Shown: positions 11,295-22,922 of the stretch, one piece after another
How the letters are laid out: each line of letters starts with the position of its first letter
Numbering within the stretch: position 1 is the stretch's first letter
The notes under the pieces: model-generated
The model's database searches: none
Told to the model about the DNA's origin: nothing
What the model saw: the letters and a program-made list of their open reading frames with translations, nothing else
Program-made: the position numbers and the translations under genes
From: Caenorhabditis remanei
Taxonomy: Eukaryota > Nematoda > Chromadorea > Rhabditida > Rhabditidae
Assembly (NCBI RefSeq): GCF_010183535.1
Contig: NC_071331.1
Span: 6,696,001 to 6,760,000, forward strand
Length of the DNA: 64,000 bases
Direction of reading: 5' to 3'

Positions 11295-12100
11295 ATTGAA
11301 AAGAGGAGGGAACATCTGGAAGAAGACGATATATTAGATTTTCATCATGTTTTCAAAAGTGTTGGCACGACTTACTAGTTGACGAGATATGAACTTGATT
11401 AAAACAAACCAAAAGAAACCGGACAAAATTTGCATAAACAAAGTTCAAAAGCAACATTTTTTACAGTTTCCCAATGGAAGTATTGTCACAGGTAAGATCA
11501 GCTATTGGTAATCTTATTGCCTCGGAATCGTTTTAAAAAAATTATGCTTCAGTTACGACTTATTGCTAATAACTCAACAATTACCACGATAAGTTTCTTT
11601 CACCCGGTGGAAAATAAAAGCTGAACAACTCTTTTAAAATTGGTTAGAAAAAAAGGAACACCAAAAAATAGGAACCAACGGAAAACCTATAGATCAAGGG
11701 GGTGGTCTACACCTCTATTCCGGAGACTCGAGGGTTTTGTTGCTTTTCACAATATACACATATTTTGTACAGACTTTTAAGATCAGTAAATTTATGGCAA
11801 AAAAACAGGTGGAACGGCACCGGAAAAAATTATTTGATAAGGTACCATTTTGAAATAGAAATGAATTTTAGATAACCCAATCGAAGATCCCAATTTTGAT
11901 TATCATGACAGTTTCTGGCAATATCAACATCGCACAGAAACGAGCGGTAGCGCTTTTTTTTCTTCAAATTTCACATTTTAATTGGTTTTTCACTGTTTCA
12001 GTTACACAAAAATAAGGAGCATCATCAGGAAAATTCGATAGCTTGCCTCACTGAAGGATTCAACAAAATTTTATATCAGAAGCAAAATATATATATATGT
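11295..12100. other. Duplicated non-coding DNA
   Basis: Matches about 30680-31300 in unit B, and 56460-56960 in the third copy up to 11760. No gene or RNA was recognised. Confidence 0.45.
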
Positions 12101-13920
12101 ATCTGATAGTTAAGTTGTAAATAGATTGAGGGATCAAAATCGAATGCGTTATTGGTAAGATGGTTTTCACAGTGGTTTTCTTCAAAGAACAAAAAACGTT
12201 GTTGAATATACAGAGTTTGTATAAATGATGTGCACAGGAAATCGCAGTTAATTTCCGAAACTGTACTTAATTAGCCAGTTAATTTTGTATGTAATTATCC
12301 GTAATAGTCAAATAAAACATTATGACCAAAATGAGAAGTTAAAAAATCCTAAAACTGTGATTATTGAAATTGTTTTGAAACTACTGAGTTTATTTTTGAA
12401 AGAAAACTAACACCCTGTTCCTTCATTTTTTCTCCAAACAGCACTAACGGATGAAGTCAGAATGTTGTAATAATAAAAGTTTTAACTAAAAATGTTTCAA
12501 TCCATCATGAAACAGAAAAGAACGAAACCATCTGGATTGTGAATCGAAAGGGTTTTTGGTTTGAAAATCAAAAAGGTTGTTATTCAGCCCAAAGTCATGA
12601 ACATCTACTAGAAACCATACCAATCAGTTTGGATTTCAAATTTTTCAGTTTCAAACGATTCAGAACATTGTTTTAGGATATTAAGACTATTATCACTTAT
12701 CACTTTATTGAATATAAAAGTTTATTCGGAAGGTCGAAGGCGGAATTTCCCTCAACCCTGATTTTATTACGATAATATGTTAGTAAGGTCTTTTGGTTTT
12801 TTTAATTGGTTTTCACTATTTCAGTTACATAACAATTAGGAGCATCACCAGGAAAATCTGATTGGACTATTATTTTGACCGATATTGACAGCTATTTGAT
12901 TAATTTTTAATTGGAAATAAGTTTGAGGTAGAAATGATTCATTTTCAACTCACATGATAAGCAACTTACAAAACTGTTTATGTAACTGATCAATCCTTGA
13001 AACAGTGGGGTTTTTCTGATGATAGAATTTTAAATAGATTCAGGGAAGAACGTTTTCACAGCGGTTTTCTTAAAGAGGGTTTGTAAATATGATGAGCACT
13101 GGAAATCGCATCTAATTTCCGAAACTGTAACTAATTATCCAGAAAGTTTTGTATCTGTCCGTAGTAGTTAACTGACACAATATTCATTAGAACGCCCAAA
13201 ACCTGTTCTATGTGAAATTGTTTTGAAACTACTGAGTTTATTTTCGAAAAAAAACTAATCCACTGTTCCTCCTTCTTTTTAAAAATAGTACTCGGTTATG
13301 GATGAAGTTCCATTGTTGCAATAATAAACGATAAATTTGTGAAACAAAAATACATCATGAAACAGAACAAAACAAAACCGCCTGGATCAAGAATCGAAAG
13401 GGTTTTATCCATACTTGCAAACCGGGCCGAAACGGGCCGACACGGGCCGGGGCGTAACTCACTTCAAACTCAATATTATGAGCTCAAAAATATACCAAAA
13501 TGTAGATCTCAACGAGTTCTATGTCCGTGACCCACTGCGGGCCGGATGGCTATTCGGTAATGTGCCGCGGGCCGGGCTAGAATGGTTTTTTTGGCCATTT
13601 TCGCGTTTTTTGGCACTTTTTCCCGGCCCGCGGCACATTACCGAATAGCCATCCGGCCCGCAGTGGGTCACGGACATAGAACTCGTCGAGATCTACATTT
13701 TGGTATATTTTTGAGCTCATAATATTGAGTTTGAAGCGAGTTACGCCCCGGCCCGTGTCGGCCCGTTTCGGCCCGGTTTGCAAGTATGGTTTTATCGGTT
13801 TGAAAATCAAAAAGGTTGTTATTCAGCCCAAAGTCATGAACATCTACTAGAAACCATAGCAATCAGTTTTGATTTTACATCTTCCAGTTTCAAAATATTC
13901 AGAACAAGTGTTTTGATATG
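12100..13920. repeat. Imperfect tandem duplication, about 0.9 kb period
   Basis: 12130-12690 recurs at 13035-13400, continuing at 13797-13900 beyond an inserted palindrome. Shared landmarks are the GTTTTCACAG(T/C)GGTTTTCTT word, the CTGTTCCTxCxT word, and a block beginning ATCATGAAACAGAA. Unit B has a single copy (31530-32060), so the extra copy is specific to unit A or was lost in B. Confidence 0.6.
13409..13789. mobile_element. 381-bp GGGCCG-rich palindromic element
   Basis: Arms of about 170 bp are almost perfect inverted copies that begin CCATACTTGCAAACCGGGCC. The short loop is around 13580-13620. Flanks carry TTTTAT on both sides. The related locus at 12551 is uninterrupted, which supports insertion. 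Open frames reading the arms on both strands are mirror images, so no protein is called. Confidence 0.88.
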
Positions 13921-13921
13921 A

Positions 13922-14080
13922 ACCCCCACTTTCCACTGTGGGGGGCTATAATGGTTTCATTATAATGGTTTCACACTTTCTGTTCCATTATACAACCCCA
14001 CAGGTATAACCCCCCACTTTTCAGTTGGTGGGGGGTGTATTCCAACATGCGGGGAAGCTATCGGTGTGGGGGGGTATAAC
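13922..14080. repeat. CCCCCAC/GTGGGGG-rich insertion
   Basis: A patch of C5-7/G6-7 runs and TATAATGGTTTCA repeats, absent from unit B between about 32060 and 32220. Terminal repeats are imperfect. It is likely a decayed palindromic element. Confidence 0.45.
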
Positions 14081-14289
14081 CGAATTTTCCCGATGATTCA
14101 GCCAGACGGTGAACCATCAAAGAGCGGAAAGATGAAAGGGTCAAGACAAAGAAATCGTAACTATGGCTCTTTCATCAAGCAAAAAGATACAATTCTGTAA
14201 GAATTGTATACTTTTCGAGTTTTTTTTCTCAAGTGATACAAAATCGTACCACTTTCAAAAAAAATTCACCCTTTCATATTCTCTGTAAG

Positions 14290-14960
14290 AGGCCATTATA
14301 TTTTCGAAAAATTAATTGTGGGATCATAAAATTGGAAAAAAACCTCACTGAAAAGAGAAAGAACCAAAAATCCCAATCCCAATAGATTTTTCACCCTTGA
14401 CCTGGTTATAATAAAAATTGGAAAAGAAGAAAGAGCACCAAAGAAAAAAAGAGTACAAAGAGCAGCAAGGAAGCCAAACACTTTCGGGGGGACACAGAAG
14501 GAAATGAAAATGTCAAAAAAGTTTAATTTACAAGTTGTGAGCCAAAGAGAAGGGCTCTTTGGTGCGTTGAGGGCTCACGAGCACCACACTATAATAGGTT
14601 CCCCTTCCCCCCCCCCCCCCCCCCCCCTCTAACTTCTCATTTTTGCCACGTCATCAAAAATTCTTCTTCATTTTCTCTCTTTTGCTGCTGCTCCTCCCCT
14701 ATTTTCTCTATTTTCTTGGACGTTTTATATACACAAAACATTGTGGAATATCCCATGGGAGATGGTGGTGGAAGAAGGAGACGAACACCGCTTCACCCAT
14801 CACTTTGAAGAATTTGAGAAATTGGGAGAGAAGAGAAAAGAGAGATATGGGGATGTCTGGTGGGAAAAAGTTGGAAGATGGATACAGAGGAGATAGTGTA
14901 CAAGTACTGAAACAATTCGCTCTTAATGTAGATCCCAGGCTAATAACAAAAATAGATAAG
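14290..14960. other. Conserved duplicated block, possible promoter or short ORF
   Basis: Well matched at 32225-32885. It contains a 21-C run (14607-14627) that is short in unit B, pyrimidine-rich tracts, and a frame (about 14772-14935) in which the two copies differ only by 3-nt-multiple indels. Substitutions there are mostly amino-acid changing, so coding is doubtful. No start or splice context was recognised. Confidence 0.35.
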
Positions 14961-15054
14961 TGATTGGTATGATTTGAAAGTTCTGAAACAGAAAAAAATG
15001 AACTGATTTTGTGAGAATCTGCGTTCTTATGGTATCGAACTGAAAAAGTAAAAA

Positions 15055-15335
15055 TCAGACTTGCAACAGGTCGGGCAGATTCGAGACTTTTAACCGGCCC
15101 GGTCCGTCCAGGTCGGCCCTCGTCTCATTAGTCAGTACAAAAATTTGAAAATTTTAATTATTAATTTTGAGTTTTTAGCAAAAATCAAATTTTACACTAT
15201 GTTTTTGAATATAGATAAAACCCAGGTCTTAATATATTGACTATTTTTGGATAAAAATTTCAAAAAATATGTGAAGGAGTTGTGCACATTTTTTGAATCC
15301 GGACCGGACCGAGATTTTGAAAGTCTGGTAAATTG
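15055..15335. repeat. GC-rich insertion specific to unit A
   Basis: GGCCCGGTCCGTCCAGGTCG-type sequence near the left end and GGACCGGACCGAGAT near the right. Short inverted ends AGACTT/AAGTCT are visible. Unit B is uninterrupted near 33050. Confidence 0.5.
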
Positions 15336-15700
15336 GAAATAACTACTAAAACAGTGCTCTAACCGATAAGAAATATCCAACCCAATTTATGAAACCGAAA
15401 ATTATTTGACAAAGAAACTTCTCAACCCTATAAATCGTGTACCGAACAGATAAAGATTTATAAACTTGGTCGATTACTGAAACACTGCTCTAACCGTTAA
15501 GAAATCTTCATAAAACAGAAGAAAATTTACGAATTTTTGAAATAAAATTCTTACTGACTTTAACAAATGACATAAAATCACTTCAATAAAATCACTTTAT
15601 GAAACCGAACAATTCTTTGGCAGAACAAGTAAACAAAATATGAGCTCAAACTCCTCAAAAAACCCTAAACCCAACCTTGAGCAAGAAGAAAAAAAACCAG
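15336..15700. repeat. Tandem repeat with GTGCTCTAACCG words
   Basis: About 130-bp repeats each holding GAAACA(G/C)TGCTCTAACCG followed by TAAGAAATCTTC. Unit B has the same arrangement at 33060-33440. No gene seen. Confidence 0.5.
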
Positions 15701-16119
15701 GAAAATTCTTCATGCTCCATTACCTTCATGCTCACTTCTTATGGATGTGAGCACTGGAGAAATATTTGGAGAACGTGGAATACTTGGTTTTTTTGTTGGA
15801 ATTATGTAACTGGCAGCATACTGTAATAAAACCCTGATTCGACCGCCGATTATAAAAAAATGCTATAACAGGATAAAATAGGGGAATAATCGTCACATCA
15901 GTTGTTCTCGAAAAGGAGTAATGCTAAGAAATCTGCACCGGGACCTTTCAAAATGAGACATTTGGAAATAAGCTGTTTCAATTCCAAATGTCTAAAATGG
16001 TTTTTGAACTTTTTAAATCGAAATGTCATAGTTTTGAAACTTTTGTTTACTAATTCCCCGGTGTCAAATATTCCAAGATTGCCAAATTTCTAATTTCGAA
16101 ACGTTCTGCAGCCAATAAT

Positions 16120-16800
16120 TCTGGTCGATCTCCAAAAAAGTGATGAGTTAGAATTTGAAATGTACCAAAACGGTAAGTCTAGGTTGGCAAGAACTATGAT
16201 TCACAGACAGTCTGCTAGTTTTACTATAGATTTTTGTTGATGATTCTTTACCTGTTATTTTTTGTAACGAATATTCACTCAGTTTTTCACAACTACCTAT
16301 GCATTTCTGGAAACAGAAAAATAATATTTTAGATCTCTGACAGGTATATAATTTACTGTATCAAAAGTAAGATAACATTTTTAGAATATTAACGCTATTG
16401 TTCTTTGCTCATTAAGATCTTAGAAACAAGTTATCCCCACTGCAATCGATAATTTTAGAAAGATTGAGTTTTTATTTCAATCAAAACATTAAGTAAGCGA
16501 CAATTGTTGAAACAGTTGTTTTCTCACAGAGAATTATTGAATCTGCTTAATCTCCAAAAAAGCATGTAGTTAAAACTTGAAAAGTGCCAAAAACAGTAAA
16601 TCTAGGTTGGCGAGAATTATGATTAAAAGTCAGTCTGTAAGTTTTACTCGATTTTTTAAATACTACTTTACCGTACATTGCAGTATTCTCTCAATTTTTC
16701 TCAACTACGTATGCATTTTTGGAAACAGAAAAGCTAACTTTTTAATTTTCTAACAAGTAAATAATTTGGAATTTCAAAAGTACGATATAATGTCTAGAAT
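16120..16800. repeat. Two tandem copies, about 425-bp period
   Basis: The block starting CTCCAAAAAAG at about 16131 and again at about 16552 shares TCTAGGTTGGC(A/G)AGAA and GTCAGTCTG words. The same pair occurs in unit B at about 33960 and 34380, so this tandem repeat predates the segmental duplication. Confidence 0.65.
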
Positions 16801-17269
16801 ATGTATTAAAGCTATTATTCCGCCTGCATTCATTTTCAAAAGATTTTGAAATACCATAAAAACTATATTATAACGGCATGCTGTTATATTTCTCAATTGC
16901 TTTACAGAGAAGTTTTAGTGGTTTTTGAGACTTCTAAAAGTTCCCTTAACAACTTTTCTACACATTCTGTTTGCTATATTAAGCTATACTATTCGCGCTG
17001 ATTTAAGAAAATATTCAGGAGAACGGAAGTGGTGAATTTTGAGCATGTAGGAGGTGCCGTTATAATACAGTTTTTGCTATAAATTATAACCATGACAATC
17101 TAAAATTCTAAAAGATGTAGTTCATGTTTCAATCAAAGCATTCAATTTCACCGAGTTACGGATCATTATTTTGAAAAGCGGGTTGTAACCTAACATTTTT
17201 AAAAATAGTGTACAAAAATATAGGATTCCTAAGATCGGTCTTGAAATTACTTCCAATTATACGAACCCA

Positions 17270-17650
17270 CTAAAAAGTGTTCCTCGAAACAGACAAAAAC
17301 CCAAATAACCCAACAACAAAAAACAAATATATCCAGGAAAGAGAGTCCAAAACAGGGGACCCCTCTAACCCGGCTTCTCTTCCTCCTTTTCACTCTAATT
17401 TATTCATTGCGAAAATTGTGTACACCCTCTCCGCCCTCCTCTCTGTCTCTTTTTCTCTATTTCACCTGGTGCCGTTTCACTTTTGAACACTCACATGACA
17501 TGGCAGTTTTTGGAGAAAAAAGAAGACGGAGGGGGGGGGAGGAGAATGCAATAAATTGAAGTAACTGGGGAAGAAGGGGGAGGGGAGTTGTAGCAAAAGG
17601 AAGAGAAATCTGCAAATGGAGATAGATGGGAAGTGATGGTTCAGAACCAT
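17270..17650. other. Conserved duplicated pyrimidine-rich block
   Basis: Matched at 34960-35380. C/T-rich on the plus strand, then G/A-rich from 17510. It is the best conserved part of its neighbourhood. Candidate regulatory DNA or the edge of an unseen transcript; no frame holds between copies. Confidence 0.35.
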
Positions 17651-17758
17651 AAATCATTCTCAAAAGGTGACTAAAACTGTCAAGTAAAACTTATTTAGGG
17701 ATAATTGCCTCAGAAATTGCCTAATCGAAAAAGAGGTTTTTTTAACTTCAATTTTTAC

Positions 17759-18011
17759 CATACTTGTCACGGGCCGGGCGGGGCCGATCTCCAATGTTTC
17801 ACAGGCCCGGCCGTAATTTTTGAAAAAGTGGTTTTTGGGGCATTTTCTGCAAAAATTCGACTGAATTGATGATTTTTATTAGTTCTACAGTGAATTTAGT
17901 GGTGATAAAAAAGCACTTGAAAATTATTTTTGGGGTGCAAAAATTTTAAAAATTTTGCCACCCGGGCCGGCAAAATTTTTCCTCAGCCCGGCAAGTCAAA
18001 TGACAAGTATG
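17759..18011. mobile_element. 253-bp MITE with CATACTTG ends
   Basis: Inverted ends CATACTTGTCA and TGACAAGTATG with GGGCCGGGCGGGGCC-like interior. It shares its terminal CATACTTG and GC-rich style with 13409-13789, so they are probably related families. Absent from unit B. Confidence 0.7.
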
Positions 18012-18439
18012 AGTTTTATGAACGAGAAAATGGCATAGATACTACTCTACTTCATAAAAAGATAGCAAGAAATAGGCAATGAAACAGGCAACAGCAATCT
18101 TAAAATTTTAGTTTTTCTTTGCAATTCCTCGTTATAAGTTTTCCTCAATCAAAATCCTTTATTTGAAAGTTTAATTATTCAATTGATACCAATTAACTAA
18201 TGTTCTTTAGCTAAACATCGTAGGAGTAAAATAATGGCTCCGCGACATTTCTCAACTAATGTAGATTTGCAACCTTAAAACTAGCAATAGATTAACCTAG
18301 TTTTGTCAAAAAACGGGTCAGACAATTTTTATTGTATTTAATTGTTTTCTAATATGTTCCCAGGCTCCGTAGGCTTTTTTATTCGAAAAATTCAGGGTTT
18401 GAATAATTGTTCTGATATATCGAAATTCCAGATGACATA

Positions 18440-18560
18440 GAACGGATACAGAATCTATGTGATCTACAGCACGCGACCCGTCTCTGTGCGATAGAGCGCT
18501 ATTTCATGATAATCACCGAAGTCCGATCAAAATCGAACAAATTCCAATACTGTTAACTAG
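18440..18560 (+). repeat. Dispersed repeat, inverted relative to 21195-21325
   Basis: The block from ATCTATGTGA through GATCAAAATC to CTGTTAACTAGAG recurs on the opposite strand at 21195-21325. This could be the decayed end of a transposon gene; no protein family was recognised. Confidence 0.5.
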
Positions 18561-19438
18561 AGAGAAAATTTTTAAAATTGTATTATCCAAGAAAACTCAT
18601 CAAAATTATTTTATCACACTGTCGGAACAGTAACAAAATGGATCTATTCACAAGACATTTTCTTCAAATTAAATCCGATTACTGCTCCTTTCTACCATTT
18701 TTAGAATAGTGAGTTTTAAAACGATGATATCTCAAACAATTTCACACAATAATAGAAATTATGAATGTCTGTCAGACTTAGATAACACTTTTCCACGAAT
18801 ACATAAAACATTGTATTTTTTGAAATGAGACGGTGGAGAATAAGTTTCTGTAACATTAATAAAGAACACTTTTACAGATTCGGAAATATCTCCTGATCAG
18901 CTTAAACAAGTTCGCTGTCAATATGCATAATTGTAGTAATACCGATTCCGAAGAATTGATTTGGATATGTTCTCACATTATGGAAAAGTTGGAACGGTAG
19001 CTTTTTTGTATTGAAACTACTTGTGCCGATAGAATCAAAAATTGTCAAAGTTTCAGTTTCAAATAGCCCCTAAAAAACAGTAGTTTATTTTTTGGTCAGT
19101 AAACGAAAGTTTGCATTTAGATATTTGTTCACATGGAATAATCACACTTGCTCCTACACTGAACCAACGCACTGCTACACGTACCTACACATTGATACAG
19201 TGATCCAGTCCCCTTCTCACAAAGTCGAAAAATCCATAGATGACAGTAGAGACAACAGGTTACAAATCGATTGGCAATTGTGAAATCTTGAACTGATAGA
19301 GATGGGAAAAAAGAAAAGTAGAGTACGGCAAGGGGTCAGTAGGATATGGGGACACGTGTGGAGGCCGAATTAAATTTGGAGTTTTTTTTTGGAAACTAGC
19401 CACGTGGACCACGAAATTTCTTTCGATTGGAATTGACA

Positions 19439-19757
19439 ATTGGTTTTCCATCCGGCGCGTCCGCAGCGTTTCTACGAGCGGCGGCCCGCCTTAAGAATGT
19501 CATTTTTGATTTAAAAAAATGGCATTCCCTTTACTTTTTTTAACATTTTCGAACATTTTCAATACACCTATTGCACTCTCTTCCCAATTAAAGAAAACAA
19601 AACAAAAAAAGATTGCAGCAAGAAAGTTCGAACTCTGGAGGAGCAGATTTAAAAACAAGGTTGTTAACCACTAGGCCAAACCTACGCGCGACGAAAACGA
19701 TGGGAAAGGGAAGTGAAAAAGGAGCCATCCTTTATGCCGCCCGGATGGACGTCCTAG
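19439..19757 (-). repeat. CCATCCGG-ended element holding a tRNA-like module (unit A)
   Basis: Ends are CCATCCGG and CCGGATGG. Read on the minus strand, 19620-19690 contains a box-A-like TGGCCTAGTGGTTAA and a box-B-like GAGTTCGAACT at roughly tRNA spacing. Stems are weak, so this is a tRNA-derived repeat rather than a tRNA gene. The unit B counterpart is 36236-36552. Confidence 0.5.
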
Positions 19758-19849
19758 CAAGAATTTATTATGAAATTCCAACATAATTCAACTAAAAACC
19801 AATGTTTCTGGGAAAGTAACCAAAAATTAAAAATAACTCAAAAAAATGG

Positions 19850-19925
19850 GATCGGAACCGCAGACTAATTGCGGGTGGGTGCAAAACCAGTAACGACTGA
19901 CCCACACGGTCGGAAGAGCCGGTTC
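19850..19925 (-). other. Second tRNA-like module (unit A)
   Basis: The minus strand reads GGGTCAGTCGTTACTGG (box-A-like) and CTGCGGTTCCGATCCC (box-B-like). The unit B copy at about 36645-36712 fits better, with CGCAGTGGTTATTGG and GGGGTTCGAAGCCC. No good acceptor stem was found. Probable tRNA pseudogene or SINE head. Confidence 0.4.
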
Positions 19926-20306
19926 CAACACCAAGGCTTATAAGAGCGGCGCCCCCGATCAGAATTCCAAAACCCTCCTTACCTTCTCATAAATCCAGAA
20001 GATTCTCCTCCAGCCAAACCTTTCATAGGAAAATCGAGAACTGACGAGCAGGAGAACTGATGGAATAGAGTGGATTAGGATGGGCGGTCAGTAGGATGAC
20101 ACGTGGAGGTCGTGGCAAACTCCACGTGTCATTTTCCAAAATCCGCAGAAATTGGAAATAGAATGTCACGTTTTTAACTCGACGTTTTAGGAAAAAGAGA
20201 ACTGTTTCAAATTTTTTTTCACTTGAAAATAACGTGTTTCCTTTAAAAAAAAACAAAAAGTTACTGGCGCACCTTTGGCGCTAATTCTTGCAGGCTTTAA
20301 AAAATC

Positions 20307-20688
20307 GGCTCCGCGACAATTCACAACTACGACATTCCGCAACTGCGACATTTCGCAACTCACGTAGGTTTCGCAACTGCGACACTTCGCAACCGCGACA
20401 TTTAGCCACTAGCCATTTCGCAACTGCGACGTTTCGCAACTACACCGCATTTGCATATTTGGGTCAGTTGAAAATGATGAGTGTACCAAAACGTTTGGGA
20501 ACATATTTGAAAACAATTAAATAGAAGAAAAAGTCATCTGACCCATTTTCTGGCAAAACTAGGTTAAACTATTGCTAGTTCTATGGTTGCGAAACTTCAT
20601 AGTTGGGAAATGTCGCAGTGGCGAAACCTACGTGAGTTGCGAAATGTCGCAGTTGCGGAATGTCGCGGTTGTGAATTGTCGCGGAGCC
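20307..20688. mobile_element. Palindromic element, GGCTCCGCGACAATTC ends, copy 1
   Basis: Inverted ends GGCTCCGCGACAATTC and GAATTGTCGCGGAGCC with an exact 8-bp duplication AAAAAATC on both sides. Each arm is a tandem of CGCAACTGCGACATTT-like units; the centre is a unique AT-rich block. It occurs again at 52857-53301. The 8-bp duplication suggests hAT-type mobilisation. Confidence 0.88.
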
Positions 20689-21009
20689 AAAAAATCGGTT
20701 CGAATGATAGGTTGAATTTAAAGGAGTATAACTGATAAAAAAATAAAGTATTCGTTTTTAGAAACTATTTGAAACTGAAACTTTGACTCGATTCGAGCGG
20801 TGTAAGTTTAGTTGAGTTCAAATACGAAAAAGTTACTGTTTCAACTTTTCCATAATGTGAGAGCATATCTAAATCAATGGTCCTGCCTCTAAATGACTCA
20901 TATTGACAGTGAACTTGTTTTTTGGTAAACTGGGAAACAAATTCTCAAGCATTAAAATTGAAAAAAAAACATTGAAAATGGAGCAACACAATCAATTTTG
21001 GACACCTTC

Positions 21010-21146
21010 GTATCCGGGTTCCCGACCCGGGTGGTACCCGAGTAACACCCGGATAAAGCCCGGGTAACCCCGGGCGGGAAATACTCAGGTACCCGGATTA
21101 CCCGAGTTCCAAAACCCGGGTAGACCCGGATCTCGGGGACCCTTGG
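21010..21146. repeat. ACCCGGGT-rich GC island
   Basis: About 137 bp of repeated ACCCGGGT, ACCCGAGT and ACCCGGAT words in AT-rich DNA. This looks like a decayed palindromic GC element; no clean ends were found. Confidence 0.5.
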
Positions 21147-21194
21147 CCGCATTCTGCTGGTAATCATGACCATAATTCTGTTGACGTTACTAAT

Positions 21195-21325
21195 ACACTT
21201 CTTTAAACACTCTAGTTAACAGTGTTTGAATCTGTTTGATTTTGATCGGTAATCTGACTTTGGTGATCATCATGCAATAACGCTCGACGAGGAGCGTCCT
21301 GTGGGTCACATAGATCCTGTAACCC
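21195..21325 (-). repeat. Inverted copy of the 18440-18560 repeat
   Basis: The reverse complement matches in order: ATCTATGTGA, then CCGATCAAAATC, then CTGTTAACTAGAG. See the plus-strand copy. Confidence 0.5.
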
Positions 21326-21329
21326 TTTT

Positions 21330-22860
21330 TTGTAATCATGACTCTCGAAATATCAACTTCTGAATTTTCAGAATTAAAAAAAGCCTACAGTTGCTTGCAA
21401 ACATATAATGTGGAGTTGTCAATCCTTCCGATTTCAATGCTTCCTGAAACACAATGTGATATAAATTCGAGAGTTTGTTTTCAATCGGATGATAATGTTG
21501 GCTGTTTCAAAGAATCACCAAACTGTGAGACAACTGACACCGATGGTAAGAAGAATGGGGCTGAAAGTTAAATCGGAATATACAAAGAGGGAAATTAAAT
21601 GTTTTCTTTTTGAGCGGCGAAGCTACTGAATTAGAAGAAGATAATTTATTCAGGATCAACCTGGCGGGTACCCAACAAGAAGTATTCTTATTTAAATTGC
21701 ATAGTTGACCTAGACAATAACAGTATTTGAGATCCTGATCAACACAGTTTCAGGTTACCATTATTATCATCGGGGCTTTTCTCCAAACAGTCAGTTTCAT
21801 GTTAAATGACAAATTACTTCTTCATCCATTCCAATTAACTCATTATTAGTTTTCCAAAAAATATATATTCGTTCAGTTTCCGGAACGTATTTTATTAGTT
21901 TTTTAGCGATCTAGAATGTTTCATTCCATTCAATTAGTTTTCTTATTGATTGAAACTTATTTGCATTTCGATTCACGCACAGAAGAGAACGATGAGTTGC
22001 ACCAAAGGAGGGATCCCTGAAGAATGTCAAAAGAAACGCAGACTTAAATTTTTGAACTGGAAATTGCAAGAAAAAAGATAAATAGAGGGATTCCAAACAC
22101 GAGTTCGACTGACCGAAAAATGAACTATTGTTTATTTTTTCGGATTATTTGAAACTTAAACTTTGACTATGTTCGATTCGAGCGGTATAAGTTAAGATAA
22201 GTTAAAATACAAAGAAGCGTTCTTTATCAATGTTACAGAAACTTGTTCTCCACTATCTCATTTCAAAAAATACATAGTTTCATGTATTTGTGAAAAGTGG
22301 TATCTAATAAGACAAACATTCCGTCTATTTTGTTACATTCTTTGAGATTCATTGAGACATCGTTTTATGACTCACCATTCTCAAAATGGTGGAAAGGAAC
22401 AGTAATCAGATGTATTTTTTTTAAAGTTCTATGTCTTGTGAATAAATTCATTTTATCCAAATAAGGACAACCAATCCAAATATGTGCTATTGAATTTTCA
22501 AATCTATTCCAAACTGAAATTCTGAGAATTTACGATTGGTACACTCGGATGATTTCCATTACAAATAAACTACCATTTCCACTTCTTGATAATATGAGAA
22601 ACATATAAATCGAAATTAATGCATCCAAGTAAATACCATGAACTTCTGTCCTTTTTTGCATGTTTCATTCCAAAAAAACTGGGTCATGCATTTATGAAGA
22701 AAGCAAGCAATGCTGAATTTTTATTTCACCCCGTTTCAATGTTTCCAGAAACATGAAGCGATATGAATTTAAGGGGTTCATCAAGTTGTATCGGTTATTT
22801 GCAGTGTGTGCTTTGTGACATCATTTTTCTCTCGGTGAGCGTGAAATAGTAACATGAAAC
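21330..22860. other. No gene supported; empty Helitron site at about 21638
   Basis: Contains short frames without family resemblance. GAATTAGAAGAAGATAATTT near 21628 is the uninterrupted form of the site split at 57392 and 63626. 22130-22330 is a diverged copy of 20740-20900 and 40010-40290. Confidence 0.5.
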
Positions 22861-22922
22861 TGATTTATTCCAAAAAGAAAATTCATCAACAAAACAGAGA
22901 ATAAATTAATCGAATCCAATAA

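Noticed and set aside
13339..13862. Four overlapping frames around 13.4-13.9 kb on both strands
   Set aside because: They are mirror images produced by a palindrome.
19620..19690. Functional tRNA gene on the minus strand
   Set aside because: Box A and B words are present, but the acceptor, D and T stems do not pair well. Kept only as a tRNA-like module.
20307..20688. Regular repeat units resembling a CRISPR array
   Set aside because: Units run in both orientations inside a palindromic transposon with target duplications, spacers are not unique, and the host is eukaryotic.
21338..21571. 78-codon plus-strand frame with a start
   Set aside because: No splice context, no family match and no preserved copy. 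Chance frame.
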